Positions 9,890-18,333 of a DNA stretch of 34,269 bases are shown piece by piece; position 1 is the stretch's first letter, and each line of letters starts with the position of its first letter. The notes beneath the pieces are model-generated. The model searched no databases and was not told the DNA's origin. It saw nothing but the letters and a program-made list of their open reading frames with translations. The stretch is from Gammaproteobacteria bacterium (GTDB taxonomy: Bacteria > Pseudomonadota > Gammaproteobacteria > Pseudomonadales > Azotimanducaceae): positions 1-34,269 of the forward strand of contig JAHEEG010000026.1 in the NCBI GenBank assembly GCA_024640825.1, in the 5' to 3' direction. The position numbers were made by a program, and so were the translations under genes.

Positions 9890-10516
9890 ATGGTTGCAGA
9901 TAAGACTCAAGCCAGCCCTGAGACTTCGGAGATCCCGCTTTTCCCGCTGCATCCGGTGCTGTTTCCCGGTGGCCGGCTACCGCTGCAGATTTTTGAACCG
10001 CGCTATACGGACATGATCAGTAATTGCATGCGTGATGGCCGACCGTTCGGCGTTGTGCTGATTCGCCGCGGTGCCGACGCCAGACTGCTTTCCGAGATGC
10101 CCCAGCCCGAGATCTTCGACGTGGGTACGGAAGCAAACGTCGTGGATTTCAACCAGTTGCCAAACGGGCGCCTGGGGATTGTCGTGCGAGGCGGGCGGAA
10201 GTTTCGGGTTCGTGGTACCCGCGAGCAGGAAGATCACCTATTGCTAGGCCGGGTCGAGTACCTGGCTGACGAGCCTGCGCTGCCGATCGATGCTGGACAT
10301 CAGGAGCTGGTAGATATCCTGCGGGAACTGGTAAAGCACCCCATGATTGAAAAACTGGGCCTGGACATCGACTTCGACGACGCCAGATCCGTTGGCTGGC
10401 GCCTGGCGGAGCTTCTGCCCATCGAACCGGAGATAAAGCAGAGCCTCCTCAAGCTGCAATGGCCGCGGGAGCGACTGCAGGAACTGACCCGACTGGTGGA
10501 CAAGCTTCGGGGTTGA
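9890..10516 (+). CDS. LON substrate-binding domain protein (peptidase S16 N-domain only)
   Basis: A 208-residue soluble protein consisting of a single LON N-terminal (ATP-dependent protease La) domain. The family opening IPLFPLHPVLFPGGRLPLQI is clear at about 15-34, followed by FEPRYTDMISNCMRDGRPFG. There is no AAA ATPase or Ser-Lys protease domain, so it cannot be a protease by itself. Stand-alone LON-domain proteins of about 190-210 residues are widespread in proteobacteria and their role is not established. It has no signal peptide. It is separated from proA by a 100-base gap with a short repeated motif. Confidence 0.9.
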   Translation: MVADKTQASPETSEIPLFPLHPVLFPGGRLPLQIFEPRYTDMISNCMRDGRPFGVVLIRRGADARLLSEMPQPEIFDVGTEANVVDFNQLPNGRLGIVVRGGRKFRVRGTREQEDHLLLGRVEYLADEPALPIDAGHQELVDILRELVKHPMIEKLGLDIDFDDARSVGWRLAELLPIEPEIKQSLLKLQWPRERLQELTRLVDKLRG

Positions 10517-10525
10517 ACCTTGGCG

Positions 10526-10574
10526 TATACTGGCCGTCCCGGCCGTCCTACCTGGGGGCCCGGCCGTCCCATCT
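10526..10574 (+). repeat. Short GGCCGTCC repeats upstream of proA
   Basis: Three copies of GGCCGTCC occur in the 100-base gap before proA, the last two preceded by CCC (GGCCGTCC, CCCGGCCGTCC, CCCGGCCGTCC). A TATACT sequence at 10526-10531 could be a promoter -10 element for proA, but no good -35 accompanies it. The repeats may form alternative hairpins with the nearby GGGGGCCCGG. The function is unknown. Confidence 0.35.
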
Positions 10575-10616
10575 AAGGGCAGTGGCCGTTGATGACCTGG
10601 GGTTAACCTGCGCACG

Positions 10617-11891
10617 ATGAACACTGGCATGACGGATATTCGAACCTACATCCTGCAGCTGGGTCAGGAAGCCCGGGCGGCTTCCCGGGTCATCGGGGCT
10701 GCGCCCACGGCGACCAAGTCCGCCGCCCTCCTTGCTATGGGCGACACGCTGGACCGGTCAAGAGAGATGCTTAAAGCCGCCAACGCCCTTGATATGGAGG
10801 CGGCCGGGAAGAACGGCATCGACCAGCCACTCATAGACCGGCTGGGTCTGGACGATCGAGTCATAGACCGCATGATCGAGGGCCTGCATCAGGTGGACAA
10901 GCTGCCGGATCCGGTGGGAGAGGTTACAGATCTGGTTTATCGGCCCAGCGGTATACAGGTAGGCCGCATGCGGGTGCCCCTGGGCGTCATCGGTATTATT
11001 TACGAGTCGCGGCCTAACGTAACCGTCGAAGCCGCCAGCCTGTGCCTGAAATCCGGCAACGCTTGCATTCTTCGCGGTGGCTCAGAAGCGTTTCACTCCA
11101 ATCAGGCGATATCAGGCTGTATTGCGCAGGGGTTGAGCGCCGCCGGATTGCCCGATGCGGTGGTGCGTCAGTTGAACACCACCGATCGGGCCGCAGTCGG
11201 GGAGCTCGTCACGCTCGACGAATATGTCGATGTCATCGTTCCCCGCGGCGGCAAAGGGCTCATCGAGCGCATCAGTCGGGAGTCTTCCATTCCTGTCATC
11301 AAGCATCTGGACGGGGTCTGTCACGTGTTCATTGACAACGCGGCCGATATGGACATGGCGATTTCAATCGCGGTGAATTCGAAAACCGAGAAGTACGCGG
11401 TTTGCAACGCTATGGAAACGCTGCTGGTAGCCGAGGGAATTGCCGCCGAGATTCTGCCTCTGCTGGCCGAGCGTTTTGACCAGGCCGGCGTGGAACTCCG
11501 GGGATGCGAGAAGACCCGGGCACTTGTCCCGGCAGCGATTCAGGCCTCGGAAGCTGATTGGTACGAAGAGTACCTGGGACCGATCCTGGCGGTGCGAGTG
11601 GTGGGTGGCTTGGAAGAGGCGATAGCGCACATCAACAGGTACGGCTCACAGCACACGGATGCCATCGTCAGCACAGACTATGGTCGTACTCGCCGTTTCG
11701 TCAGCGAGGTGGATTCTGCCTCGGTACTGGTAAATGCCTCGACCCAGTTCGCCGATGGGTTTGAGTATGGGCTGGGGGCCGAGATCGGGATCTCTACCGA
11801 CAAGCTCCACGCCCGCGGACCGGTGGGACTTGAGGGCCTCACCACGCAGAAGTACGTCGTTTACGGCTCCGGCGAGATACGCCGTCGTTGA
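10617..11891 (+). CDS. proA: Gamma-glutamyl phosphate reductase (ProA)
   Basis: A 424-residue enzyme reducing gamma-glutamyl phosphate to glutamate-5-semialdehyde with NADPH, the second step of proline synthesis. It has the aldehyde dehydrogenase fold: the substrate/cofactor stretch [20 protein letters not shown] (about 121-140), [11 protein letters not shown], and the catalytic cysteine Cys263 in [11 protein letters not shown]. The start could be 10617 or the in-frame ATG at 10629 (MTDIRTY); neither has a strong ribosome site. Its stop TGA overlaps the TTG start of nadD by three bases. proB is not adjacent. Confidence 0.97.
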   Translation: MNTGMTDIRTYILQLGQEARAASRVIGAAPTATKSAALLAMGDTLDRSREMLKAANALDMEAAGKNGIDQPLIDRLGLDDRVIDRMIEGLHQVDKLPDPVGEVTDLVYRPSGIQVGRMRVPLGVIGIIYESRPNVTVEAASLCLKSGNACILRGGSEAFHSNQAISGCIAQGLSAAGLPDAVVRQLNTTDRAAVGELVTLDEYVDVIVPRGGKGLIERISRESSIPVIKHLDGVCHVFIDNAADMDMAISIAVNSKTEKYAVCNAMETLLVAEGIAAEILPLLAERFDQAGVELRGCEKTRALVPAAIQASEADWYEEYLGPILAVRVVGGLEEAIAHINRYGSQHTDAIVSTDYGRTRRFVSEVDSASVLVNASTQFADGFEYGLGAEIGISTDKLHARGPVGLEGLTTQKYVVYGSGEIRRR

Positions 11892-12532
11892 TCTGTCTGC
11901 TCGGTGGTACTTTTGACCCCGTACATCTGGGCCATTTGCACGGCGCCAGGCAGGTTTGCATCTCTCTAGGCCTCAGGCAGATCAACCTGGTGCTGTCCGC
12001 GCGGCCTGGCCATCGGGACGCGCCCGGCGCTTCCGTGTCGCATCGCTGGCGCATGCTGCAGCTGGCGTGCGCGGACGATGACAGGCTAGTGGCCGACGAC
12101 CGGGAAGTTCGCCGCGCAGCAAAGGGTGAGCGACCGTCCTACACGGTGGATACCCTGGAAGAAATCCGTCGGCAGGCGCCCGATGAACAGCTCCTGTGGG
12201 TGCTTGGCAGCGATGCGTTCATGGAGCTTCCGACCTGGCACCGCTGGCGGGAAGTTCTGAATCTTGCTCATCTGGTAGTTCTGCAGCGCCCGGGGGCCAG
12301 CTTGGCCCCGCCCGGAGAGCTTGCGGATCTGCTGCGGACGCATCGCCTGTCTGACCCTCCGGAGACGCTGTGCGGTGGCATCTTCTGTCTTGAAGCGGAA
12401 ATGCAGGACGTTTCCGCAAGCCGGGTACGGGCCATGCTGGCGGCTGGATCATCGGCGGGTGATTTGCTCCCCGCCACTGTCTACACCTATATTAAGAAAC
12501 ATGGCTTGTACGGAGTATTTAGTGACGTCTGA
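11888..12532 (+). CDS. nadD: Nicotinate-nucleotide adenylyltransferase (NadD)
   Basis: A 214-residue nucleotidyltransferase that adenylylates nicotinate mononucleotide to deamido-NAD in NAD synthesis. The motif [13 protein letters not shown] (6-18) is the signature with the HxGH site, and [11 protein letters not shown] near the C-terminus is the second phosphate-binding motif. Translation appears to begin at a TTG codon in a TTGA overlap with the proA stop; no ATG is available near the conserved N-terminus. It overlaps the 5' end of rsfS by 11 bases, so proA, nadD and rsfS should be translationally coupled. Confidence 0.95.
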   Translation: MICLLGGTFDPVHLGHLHGARQVCISLGLRQINLVLSARPGHRDAPGASVSHRWRMLQLACADDDRLVADDREVRRAAKGERPSYTVDTLEEIRRQAPDEQLLWVLGSDAFMELPTWHRWREVLNLAHLVVLQRPGASLAPPGELADLLRTHRLSDPPETLCGGIFCLEAEMQDVSASRVRAMLAAGSSAGDLLPATVYTYIKKHGLYGVFSDV

Positions 12533-12869
12533 AGCCCTGCGCGACCTCGTCATCGATGCCCTAGAAGATCGTAAAGGCCGCGATATCGTGGCTCTGGACG
12601 TGACCCGGGCCACTAGCATCACCGACTACATGATTCTTGCGAGCGGCACATCCAATCGCCACGTGAAGGCCCTCGTCGACCAGGTTGTCGAATCCGCTGC
12701 AGCGGCCGGTCATCCTGCGGGCGGTGTGGAAGGCCGGGAAACCTGTGAGTGGGTGCTTATCGACCTGGGAGATGTGCTGGTGCACGTCATGCAGACGCAA
12801 ACCCGGGAGTTCTACGATCTGGAGCGGCTCTGGTCTGATCTGCCTGCCGATAGCGAACAGGGCGTTTGA
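12522..12869 (+). CDS. rsfS: Ribosome silencing factor RsfS
   Basis: A 115-residue DUF143 protein that binds L14 on the 50S subunit and blocks subunit joining in stationary phase or starvation. Family stretches are LEDRKGRDIVALDVTRATSI, GTSNRHVKALVDQVVE, GVEGRETCEWVLIDLGDVLV and HVMQTQTREFYDLERLWSD. I prefer the GTG at 12522, which has CGGAG six bases upstream and gives the family length of about 105-115; the in-frame ATG at 12501 would add seven residues. It lies in the order nadD-rsfS-rlmH seen across Gammaproteobacteria. Confidence 0.94.
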   Translation: MTSEALRDLVIDALEDRKGRDIVALDVTRATSITDYMILASGTSNRHVKALVDQVVESAAAAGHPAGGVEGRETCEWVLIDLGDVLVHVMQTQTREFYDLERLWSDLPADSEQGV

Positions 12870-13333
12870 AGGTTCGCCTCATCGCTGTCGGGCAACGCCC
12901 GCCGGCTTGGGTTGTCGATGGTTTTACGGACTACGCCAGGCGGCTGCCGCGCGATATGCCTCTCACTCTCGTGGAGGTCCAAGCTGCCGGACGCGGGCAC
13001 CTGCCTGCCGATCGCGCCCGTCGCCAGGAGGCGGAACGATTGCTTGGCCGTCTGGGTTCAAAAGACCACGTCGTGGCGCTGGATGTGAAGGGTGTTGCCT
13101 GGAGCACGGAAATTCTGGCAAAAAAGCTGGATGATTGGCGGATGGACGGACAGGACCTGGCTTTTCTGGTTGGCGGTGCGGATGGCCTTGACGAGCTGTG
13201 TCTGCAGCGGGCCGATGACGTCCTGTCACTGTCCGCACTGACCTTTCCCCACGCCCTGGTGCGAGTAGTGGTCGCAGAGCAGATCTACAGAGCCTGGACC
13301 TTGCTCACCGGGCACCCCTATCATCGCGCCTGA
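12866..13333 (+). CDS. rlmH: 23S rRNA (pseudouridine1915-N3)-methyltransferase RlmH
   Basis: A 155-residue SPOUT methyltransferase that modifies pseudouridine 1915 in helix 69 of 23S rRNA on the assembled 70S ribosome. The opening KVRLIAVGQRPPAWVVDGF, the SAM-knot FLVGGADGLDE and the ending LLTGHPYHRA are all typical; the length matches E. coli exactly. The start is a TTG overlapping the rsfS stop (TTGA), the second such start in this operon. mrdA begins one base after its stop. Confidence 0.95.
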   Translation: MKVRLIAVGQRPPAWVVDGFTDYARRLPRDMPLTLVEVQAAGRGHLPADRARRQEAERLLGRLGSKDHVVALDVKGVAWSTEILAKKLDDWRMDGQDLAFLVGGADGLDELCLQRADDVLSLSALTFPHALVRVVVAEQIYRAWTLLTGHPYHRA

Positions 13334-13334
13334 C

Positions 13335-15221
13335 ATGGCATCCAAGATCTCGCTCAAGGACAACGTCAGGGAACGGCAGATTTTCTTTGCCCGGGCTTTG
13401 CTTCTGTTTTTTGTGGCTCTGTGTCTCATCGCCGGGCTCGTATTCAGGCTGGTTCAGCTTCAGATCTGGGAACACGAGACGTATCAGACACGGTCGGACG
13501 ACAACCGGATTCAGGTTCAGCCGCTAGCGCCCCCAAGAGGTCTGATATTCGATCGCCACGGTGTGCTGCTTGCCGAGAATCGCCCCATCTCCAGCCTGGC
13601 GCTAGTGCGGGAAAGGGTCCCCGATCTGGACGCGCTGATCCAGCAGTTGGCGAGCCTGGTCAGCGTCACCGAAGAGGACATTGCCGGTTTTGAAAAGCGT
13701 CTAGAGCGCGCTCGTCGTCCCTTCGAGCCGGTCGCGCTCAAACTCAACCTCAGCGAGGAGGAGATCGCTCGACTGGCGGTTCATCGTCATGAGCTGCCTG
13801 GCGTTGAAATAACAACCGAGCTCGTTCGCAATTATCCGTTCGACGGTCTGTTTGCACACGCGGTAGGGTCCGTTAGACGCGTCACCGAAGACGATCTCCA
13901 GAAGCTCGATGAAGTGCAGTACAGCGCCACGAGGTTTGTTGGCAAGCGAGGGGTGGAGCGGTTCTACGAACAGTCACTGCACGGTGAAGTCGGTTACCAG
14001 CGGGTTGAGATCGATGCCCACGGTCGAATCCGCCAGGTTCTCGACATCCATCCCCCGGTTGCGGGACAGAATATCAGCCTGCAGCTGGACAGCCGGCTGC
14101 AGATCTCGGCAACTGCGGCGCTTGGCCAGCGGCGGGGCGCTATCGTGGCCATCGATCCCCGTTCCGGGGGGATCCTAGCCATGGTCAGCAATCCCACTTA
14201 CAACCCTAATCTGTTCGTTACTGGCATTGGCGATGAGGAGTATCGGCTGCTCAGCTCCTCCCGGGATACGCCGATGTTCAATCGAGCCATCAACGGGCAG
14301 TACGCGCCTGGCTCGACCTTCAAGCCGCTGGTGGGACTGGCGGCGCTGTCTATGGACGCGGTTTCCTGGGAAGACCACATTGAAGATAAAGGCTGGTTTC
14401 AGCTGCCGGGTCAGCAGCGCATCTATCGAGACTGGAGCTGGCGCGTGGGTAATTCGGGTGGTCAGGGAACGGTGGACCTGAGGCGGGCCATCTACCGTTC
14501 CTCGAACGTCTATTTCTACGATCTGGCTACCCGCATGGATATCGACGATCTGTCCCGGTTCGCCCAGCAGTTCGGTCTTGGCCAACGCACCGCGGTGGAT
14601 ATTCCCGATGCCAGCTCGGGTCTGGTGCCGAATCGGATCTGGAAGCAGGGCGCCAAAGGGGAGCTTTGGTATCCGGGTGACAGCCTTAATATGGGGATCG
14701 GCCAGGGTGACCTGCTGGTCACGCCGCTGCAGCTGGCAACCATGGTGACGGTTATTGCCAATCGAGGACATTGGGTGCGTCCCCGCATGCTGCTGTCCAG
14801 CGATCGCCCCCTGGTCGAGTTCGACCCGCCCCGAGCCATACCCGCGGTGCAGGGCCCCACGCCGGAAGACTGGGAGAATATGGTGGACGCCATGGAAGAT
14901 GTGGTTCACCGGGGCAACAAGGGTTACCGCCAGAACGGCACCGCCTGGGCCCATATCGGGCGTGGTATAGCCTATCGAATGGCCGGTAAATCCGGCACCG
15001 CCCAGGTTGTCGAAATTCGCCAGGGCGAAGAGTACGACGAAGAGGAGCTGGATGAGTACAACAGAAAGCACGCCTGGTTCATCGCTTTTGCCCCCGCAGA
15101 CGAGCCGCTTATTGCGGTCTCGGTGCTGGTGGAGAATGGTGGTGGCGGCAGCTCGGTTGCCGGCCCTGTGGCCCGGGAAGTCCTGGACGCCTTTCTGCTG
15201 CCCCAGCTGGCGAACCGGTGA
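13335..15221 (+). CDS. mrdA: Penicillin-binding protein 2 (MrdA), elongasome transpeptidase
   Basis: A 628-residue class B transpeptidase that crosslinks peptidoglycan during side-wall growth, working with RodA. A short cytoplasmic tail and one membrane anchor (about 21-40) come first, then the dimerisation domain with APPRGLIFDRHG (65-76). The transpeptidase domain has all three motifs: Ser327-x-x-Lys330 (STFK), SSN at 389-391 and KSGT at 552-555. E. coli PBP2 has 633 residues. It directly precedes rodA with a GTGA overlap, the standard mrdAB pair. Confidence 0.97.
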   Translation: MASKISLKDNVRERQIFFARALLLFFVALCLIAGLVFRLVQLQIWEHETYQTRSDDNRIQVQPLAPPRGLIFDRHGVLLAENRPISSLALVRERVPDLDALIQQLASLVSVTEEDIAGFEKRLERARRPFEPVALKLNLSEEEIARLAVHRHELPGVEITTELVRNYPFDGLFAHAVGSVRRVTEDDLQKLDEVQYSATRFVGKRGVERFYEQSLHGEVGYQRVEIDAHGRIRQVLDIHPPVAGQNISLQLDSRLQISATAALGQRRGAIVAIDPRSGGILAMVSNPTYNPNLFVTGIGDEEYRLLSSSRDTPMFNRAINGQYAPGSTFKPLVGLAALSMDAVSWEDHIEDKGWFQLPGQQRIYRDWSWRVGNSGGQGTVDLRRAIYRSSNVYFYDLATRMDIDDLSRFAQQFGLGQRTAVDIPDASSGLVPNRIWKQGAKGELWYPGDSLNMGIGQGDLLVTPLQLATMVTVIANRGHWVRPRMLLSSDRPLVEFDPPRAIPAVQGPTPEDWENMVDAMEDVVHRGNKGYRQNGTAWAHIGRGIAYRMAGKSGTAQVVEIRQGEEYDEEELDEYNRKHAWFIAFAPADEPLIAVSVLVENGGGGSSVAGPVAREVLDAFLLPQLANR

Positions 15222-16348
15222 GCACCAGAGATTTCGTCAGAAGCCTGCCTCACGGTGGCTCTGCCGCTGGGCTGCGTCTTTTGCAGATCCATCTGGATCC
15301 GCTCTTGCTGGCAGTGCTGTTTTGCGTGATCGGTTACGGCCTGGTTGTGCTCTACAGTGCGGTAGACCGGAATATGAATCTATTCAGCAACCAGGCCATG
15401 CGTATGGGGCTGGCGCTGGTGCTTATGGCGGCGGCGGCGCAGATTCATCCGCGCGTCTACCTGCGGTGGACCCCGCTCGCCTATGCAGGCGGCGTAGCCA
15501 TGTTGCTGCTCGTCCTGCTGATGGGCGTAGAGGTCAAAGGATCCCGCCGTTGGCTGGACTTCCCCGGGCTGCCCCGATTTCAGCCCTCAGAGCTGATGAA
15601 GCTGGCGGTTCCAATGATGGTGGCTTGGTACTTTCACGATCGACCCTTGCCCCCCAGCTTAAAAGACCTGTGCGTCGCGCTGGTCATCATCGTCATTCCG
15701 GCCGGCTGCATCGTTCTGCAGCCAGACCTGGGCACGGGTATCCTGGTGGCAGGGGCCGGGCTGGCCGTGGTGGTGCTGGCAGGCATTCAATGGCGCATGA
15801 TCGGGTATGCGCTGCTCGCGCTTGCAATCTCCGCGCCCTGGGTCTGGTGGTACGGGCTTCAGGACTACCAGAGGCTGCGCATTCTGACCCTGTTCGACCC
15901 TCAGAGCGACCCACTGGGGGCCGGTTGGAATATTATTCAATCCACCACGGCGATTGGTTCTGGCGGTCTGTATGGCAAAGGTCTTTTTCAGGGTACCCAA
16001 AGTCATCTGGACTTCCTGCCGGAAAGCCAGACCGATTTCATCATCGCTGTCATCGGCGAGGAGTTGGGTCTCGTGGGGATACTGGCGCTGCTCGCGCTCT
16101 ATCTCGTGCTCATCGGCCGTGGGCTCTACATTGCCACTCAGGCCCCGCATACCTTTCAGCGACTGCTGGCAGGCGCGCTGACGTTGACTTTTTTCGTTTA
16201 CGTTTTCGTCAACGTCGGTATGGTGAGCGGTCTGCTGCCGGTGGTAGGGGTGCCGTTACCTTTGGTGAGCTACGGAGGAACGTCCGCTATCACGCTGCTG
16301 GTGAGTTTTGGCATCATCATGGCCGTAAGGTCACATCGTGGCTGGTAG
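15218..16348 (+). CDS. rodA: Rod-shape peptidoglycan glycosyltransferase RodA (MrdB)
   Basis: A 376-residue SEDS-family integral membrane glycosyltransferase that polymerises lipid II for cell elongation in complex with PBP2. About ten hydrophobic segments are present. SEDS landmarks are GSRRWLDFPGLPRFQPSELM, the QPDLGTGILV stretch, FLPESQTDFIIAVIGEELG and the C-terminal LPLVSYGGTSAITLL. The start is a GTG overlapping the mrdA stop by four bases. Its end leads into mltB after 37 bases. Confidence 0.97.
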   Translation: MSTRDFVRSLPHGGSAAGLRLLQIHLDPLLLAVLFCVIGYGLVVLYSAVDRNMNLFSNQAMRMGLALVLMAAAAQIHPRVYLRWTPLAYAGGVAMLLLVLLMGVEVKGSRRWLDFPGLPRFQPSELMKLAVPMMVAWYFHDRPLPPSLKDLCVALVIIVIPAGCIVLQPDLGTGILVAGAGLAVVVLAGIQWRMIGYALLALAISAPWVWWYGLQDYQRLRILTLFDPQSDPLGAGWNIIQSTTAIGSGGLYGKGLFQGTQSHLDFLPESQTDFIIAVIGEELGLVGILALLALYLVLIGRGLYIATQAPHTFQRLLAGALTLTFFVYVFVNVGMVSGLLPVVGVPLPLVSYGGTSAITLLVSFGIIMAVRSHRGW

Positions 16349-16385
16349 CCGCCGGCCCGCAAAGCGGAACAGGGACATAAACGCT

Positions 16386-17387
16386 ATGATCAGTATCCGG
16401 ACGGTGTTGCGGCCGTTTGCGGTGGTGGGCCTTCTGCTGATCGGCACGGGCTGTGCCGACTATACCGACCGCGATGACGTTCAGGCGTACATGGCTGAAG
16501 TATCGGCGGAGCACCATTTTGCTCCGGAAGAACTGCAGCGGCTGTTTTCTCAGGCCACACGGCAAAGCAGCATCCTGGAGGCCATCGCCCGGCCCGCAGA
16601 GCGCACCCTGAAGTGGCACGAGTATCGGGAAATATTCTTGCAGGAACCCAGGGTCGAGCAGGGACTGGAGTTCTGGAATGATAACGAAGAGGCGCTTCAG
16701 GCAGCCTGGGCAACCTACGGCGTGCCTCCGGAGTATGTGGTCGCAATCATCGGTGTCGAGACCCGGTACGGGCAGATTACCGGCGCCTATCGAGTGCTGG
16801 ATGCTCTGACGACGCTGACGTTCGATTACCCGCCGCGGGCCCCGTTTTTCCGCAAGGAGCTCACTCAGTTCTTGCTCCTGGCTCGAGAAGAGGGGCGTGA
16901 CCCGCTGGAGTTGAAAGGTTCCTATGCCGGAGCCATGGGATACGGCCAGTTCATCCCGTCGAGCTTCCGCAGCTATGCGGTGGATTTCGACGAGGATGGC
17001 AGGCGGGACATCTGGAGCAATACCTGGGACGCGATCGGCAGCGTTGCCAACTACTTCGCGCGGCACGGTTGGCAGCCGGACGGGGAGGTTGTTCGGTCGG
17101 TGACTGTGACCGGTACTGATGCGGACGGCCTAGCCAACCAGTCGCTGGAGCTGAGCCACACCGTTGATGATCTGCGAGGGCTCGGGGTGGAGGTCGACAG
17201 CTTGGACGGTGCCGAGCCCGCGGCTCTTTTCCGGATGGAACTCGCCGACGGCGCCGAGTACTGGCTGGGTCTGAATAACTTTTACGTAATCACCCGATAT
17301 AATCGCAGCCGTTTGTACGCGCTGGCGGTACACCAGCTGGCGCAGGCCATTCGAGGCCGACGCGAGGGTCTGACGGCGGGAGTTTAG
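16386..17387 (+). CDS. mltB: Membrane-bound lytic murein transglycosylase B (MltB)
   Basis: A 333-residue lytic transglycosylase that cleaves the MurNAc-GlcNAc bond with anhydro-sugar formation. The ATG at 16386 places a hydrophobic signal before Cys23 (LLLIGTGC); the lipobox has Gly at -3, so lipidation is likely but not certain. The catalytic Glu is Glu125 in IIGVETRYGQ, and the family stretch GAMGYGQFIPSSFRSYAVDF is intact. An in-frame GTG at 16338 inside rodA would bury the signal peptide behind a basic extension. It is followed by rlpA after three bases, the common mltB-rlpA pairing. Confidence 0.93.
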   Translation: MISIRTVLRPFAVVGLLLIGTGCADYTDRDDVQAYMAEVSAEHHFAPEELQRLFSQATRQSSILEAIARPAERTLKWHEYREIFLQEPRVEQGLEFWNDNEEALQAAWATYGVPPEYVVAIIGVETRYGQITGAYRVLDALTTLTFDYPPRAPFFRKELTQFLLLAREEGRDPLELKGSYAGAMGYGQFIPSSFRSYAVDFDEDGRRDIWSNTWDAIGSVANYFARHGWQPDGEVVRSVTVTGTDADGLANQSLELSHTVDDLRGLGVEVDSLDGAEPAALFRMELADGAEYWLGLNNFYVITRYNRSRLYALAVHQLAQAIRGRREGLTAGV

Positions 17388-17390
17388 GCG

Positions 17391-18161
17391 GTGATTGGGA
17401 TGCGCTGGCACATGCTGTTGGTTCTGCTGGTGTCCCTCGGAGGGTGTCAGTCCGATTCCTCCGCACCCGGCAGGTCAACTGGTCGCGCGCACGTGGACGG
17501 CCCGCCGTCCCAGTCCCGCCCCGATCTCGCCCACCTGCCCGACCCTGTGCCCAGAAAAGAGCCGAAGAGCGCTCGTGGTAACCCGCCGACCTACACGGTG
17601 TTTGGCAAGACCTATCGGGTGATGGACTCCTCCGCCGGCTACTACGCGACCGGTGTCGCGTCATGGTACGGGAAGAAGTTTCACGGCCGTCTTACGTCAA
17701 GCGGCGAGCCTTACGATATGTTCAAGCTGACGGCGGCTCATCGGTCGCTGCCGATCCCCACCTACCTGAAGGTCACCAATCTGCAGAACGGACGTGCGAC
17801 CGTGGTTCGGGTAAACGATCGGGGCCCGTTTCATAGCGATCGCATCATCGATCTTTCCTACGCGGCGGCGGTCAAACTGGGCTTTGAGAACGGCGGTACC
17901 GCAAGGGTCAGAGTAGAGTCCATCGAGGAGGCGCCACGTTTTTTTCTTCAGGCGGGCGCGTTCAGGGAGGTGGCTGCAGCAGATGCTATGAGAGATGCGC
18001 TCGCGTCGCTTACCGGAGAGCCGGCCTACGTCGTGCAGGTATCGGCCGATCGTCTTTACCGAGTGCGTCTGGGGCCGGTGACCGGTCGCCCCGAAGCCCT
18101 GCGGTTGCAGGCCATAATCGTTGCAGCCAACTACAGTGAGCCCCTGATTCTTGAACAGTGA
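17391..18161 (+). CDS. rlpA: Septal-ring lytic transglycosylase RlpA (lipoprotein, DPBB and SPOR domains)
   Basis: A 256-residue predicted outer-membrane lipoprotein with lipobox LGGC (Cys19 from the GTG at 17391; an ATG at 17400 is equally possible). A Pro/Ser-rich linker leads to the double-psi beta-barrel with GVASWYGKKFHGRLTSSGE, TAAHRSLPIPTYLKVTN and RVNDRGPFHSDRIIDLSYAA. The C-terminal ~75 residues (FFLQAGAFREVAAADAMRD onwards) are a SPOR domain that binds denuded septal glycan. In Pseudomonas aeruginosa RlpA is a lytic transglycosylase acting on stem-less strands. The neighbours dacA and mltB fit cell-wall remodelling. Confidence 0.93.
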   Translation: MIGMRWHMLLVLLVSLGGCQSDSSAPGRSTGRAHVDGPPSQSRPDLAHLPDPVPRKEPKSARGNPPTYTVFGKTYRVMDSSAGYYATGVASWYGKKFHGRLTSSGEPYDMFKLTAAHRSLPIPTYLKVTNLQNGRATVVRVNDRGPFHSDRIIDLSYAAAVKLGFENGGTARVRVESIEEAPRFFLQAGAFREVAAADAMRDALASLTGEPAYVVQVSADRLYRVRLGPVTGRPEALRLQAIIVAANYSEPLILEQ

Positions 18162-18333
18162 TCGGGGACCGCGGTGCGGCTGGTGTTAACATAAGGAAAC
18201 GTCAGCAGGGACTGCGAGCGACCTCCCTATGAGGATGAACAGCAAGACGAATACGCCAAAGATAAAAAAGATCACAAAGGTGAGAAAGAAGATTAACTGG
18301 ATAAAGCAGACAGAAAAGAGCAGGACACGCTCG
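18162..18333. other. AT-rich leader between rlpA and dacA
   Basis: This 172-base gap contains a purine-rich, AT-rich stretch (about 18236-18325) that contrasts with its GC-rich neighbours. Read in the dacA frame it would encode a lysine-rich peptide. Read on the minus strand it encodes a very hydrophobic stretch of about 35 residues (e.g. QLIFFLTFVIFFIFGVFVLL) ending at 18186, but the only ATG lies at 18416 inside dacA. I see no convincing promoter or terminator. It may be a 5' untranslated region or a small-protein remnant. Confidence 0.4.

Noticed and set aside
15007-16380. 457-residue open frame on + overlapping mrdA and rodA
   Set aside because: rodA in the other frame is a clear SEDS protein; this frame is Arg/Ala/Gly-rich noise.
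18229-18333. dacA start at ATG 18229
   Set aside because: There is no ribosome site, and 35 mostly basic residues would precede a normal signal peptide whose own ATG has AGGA eight bases upstream.
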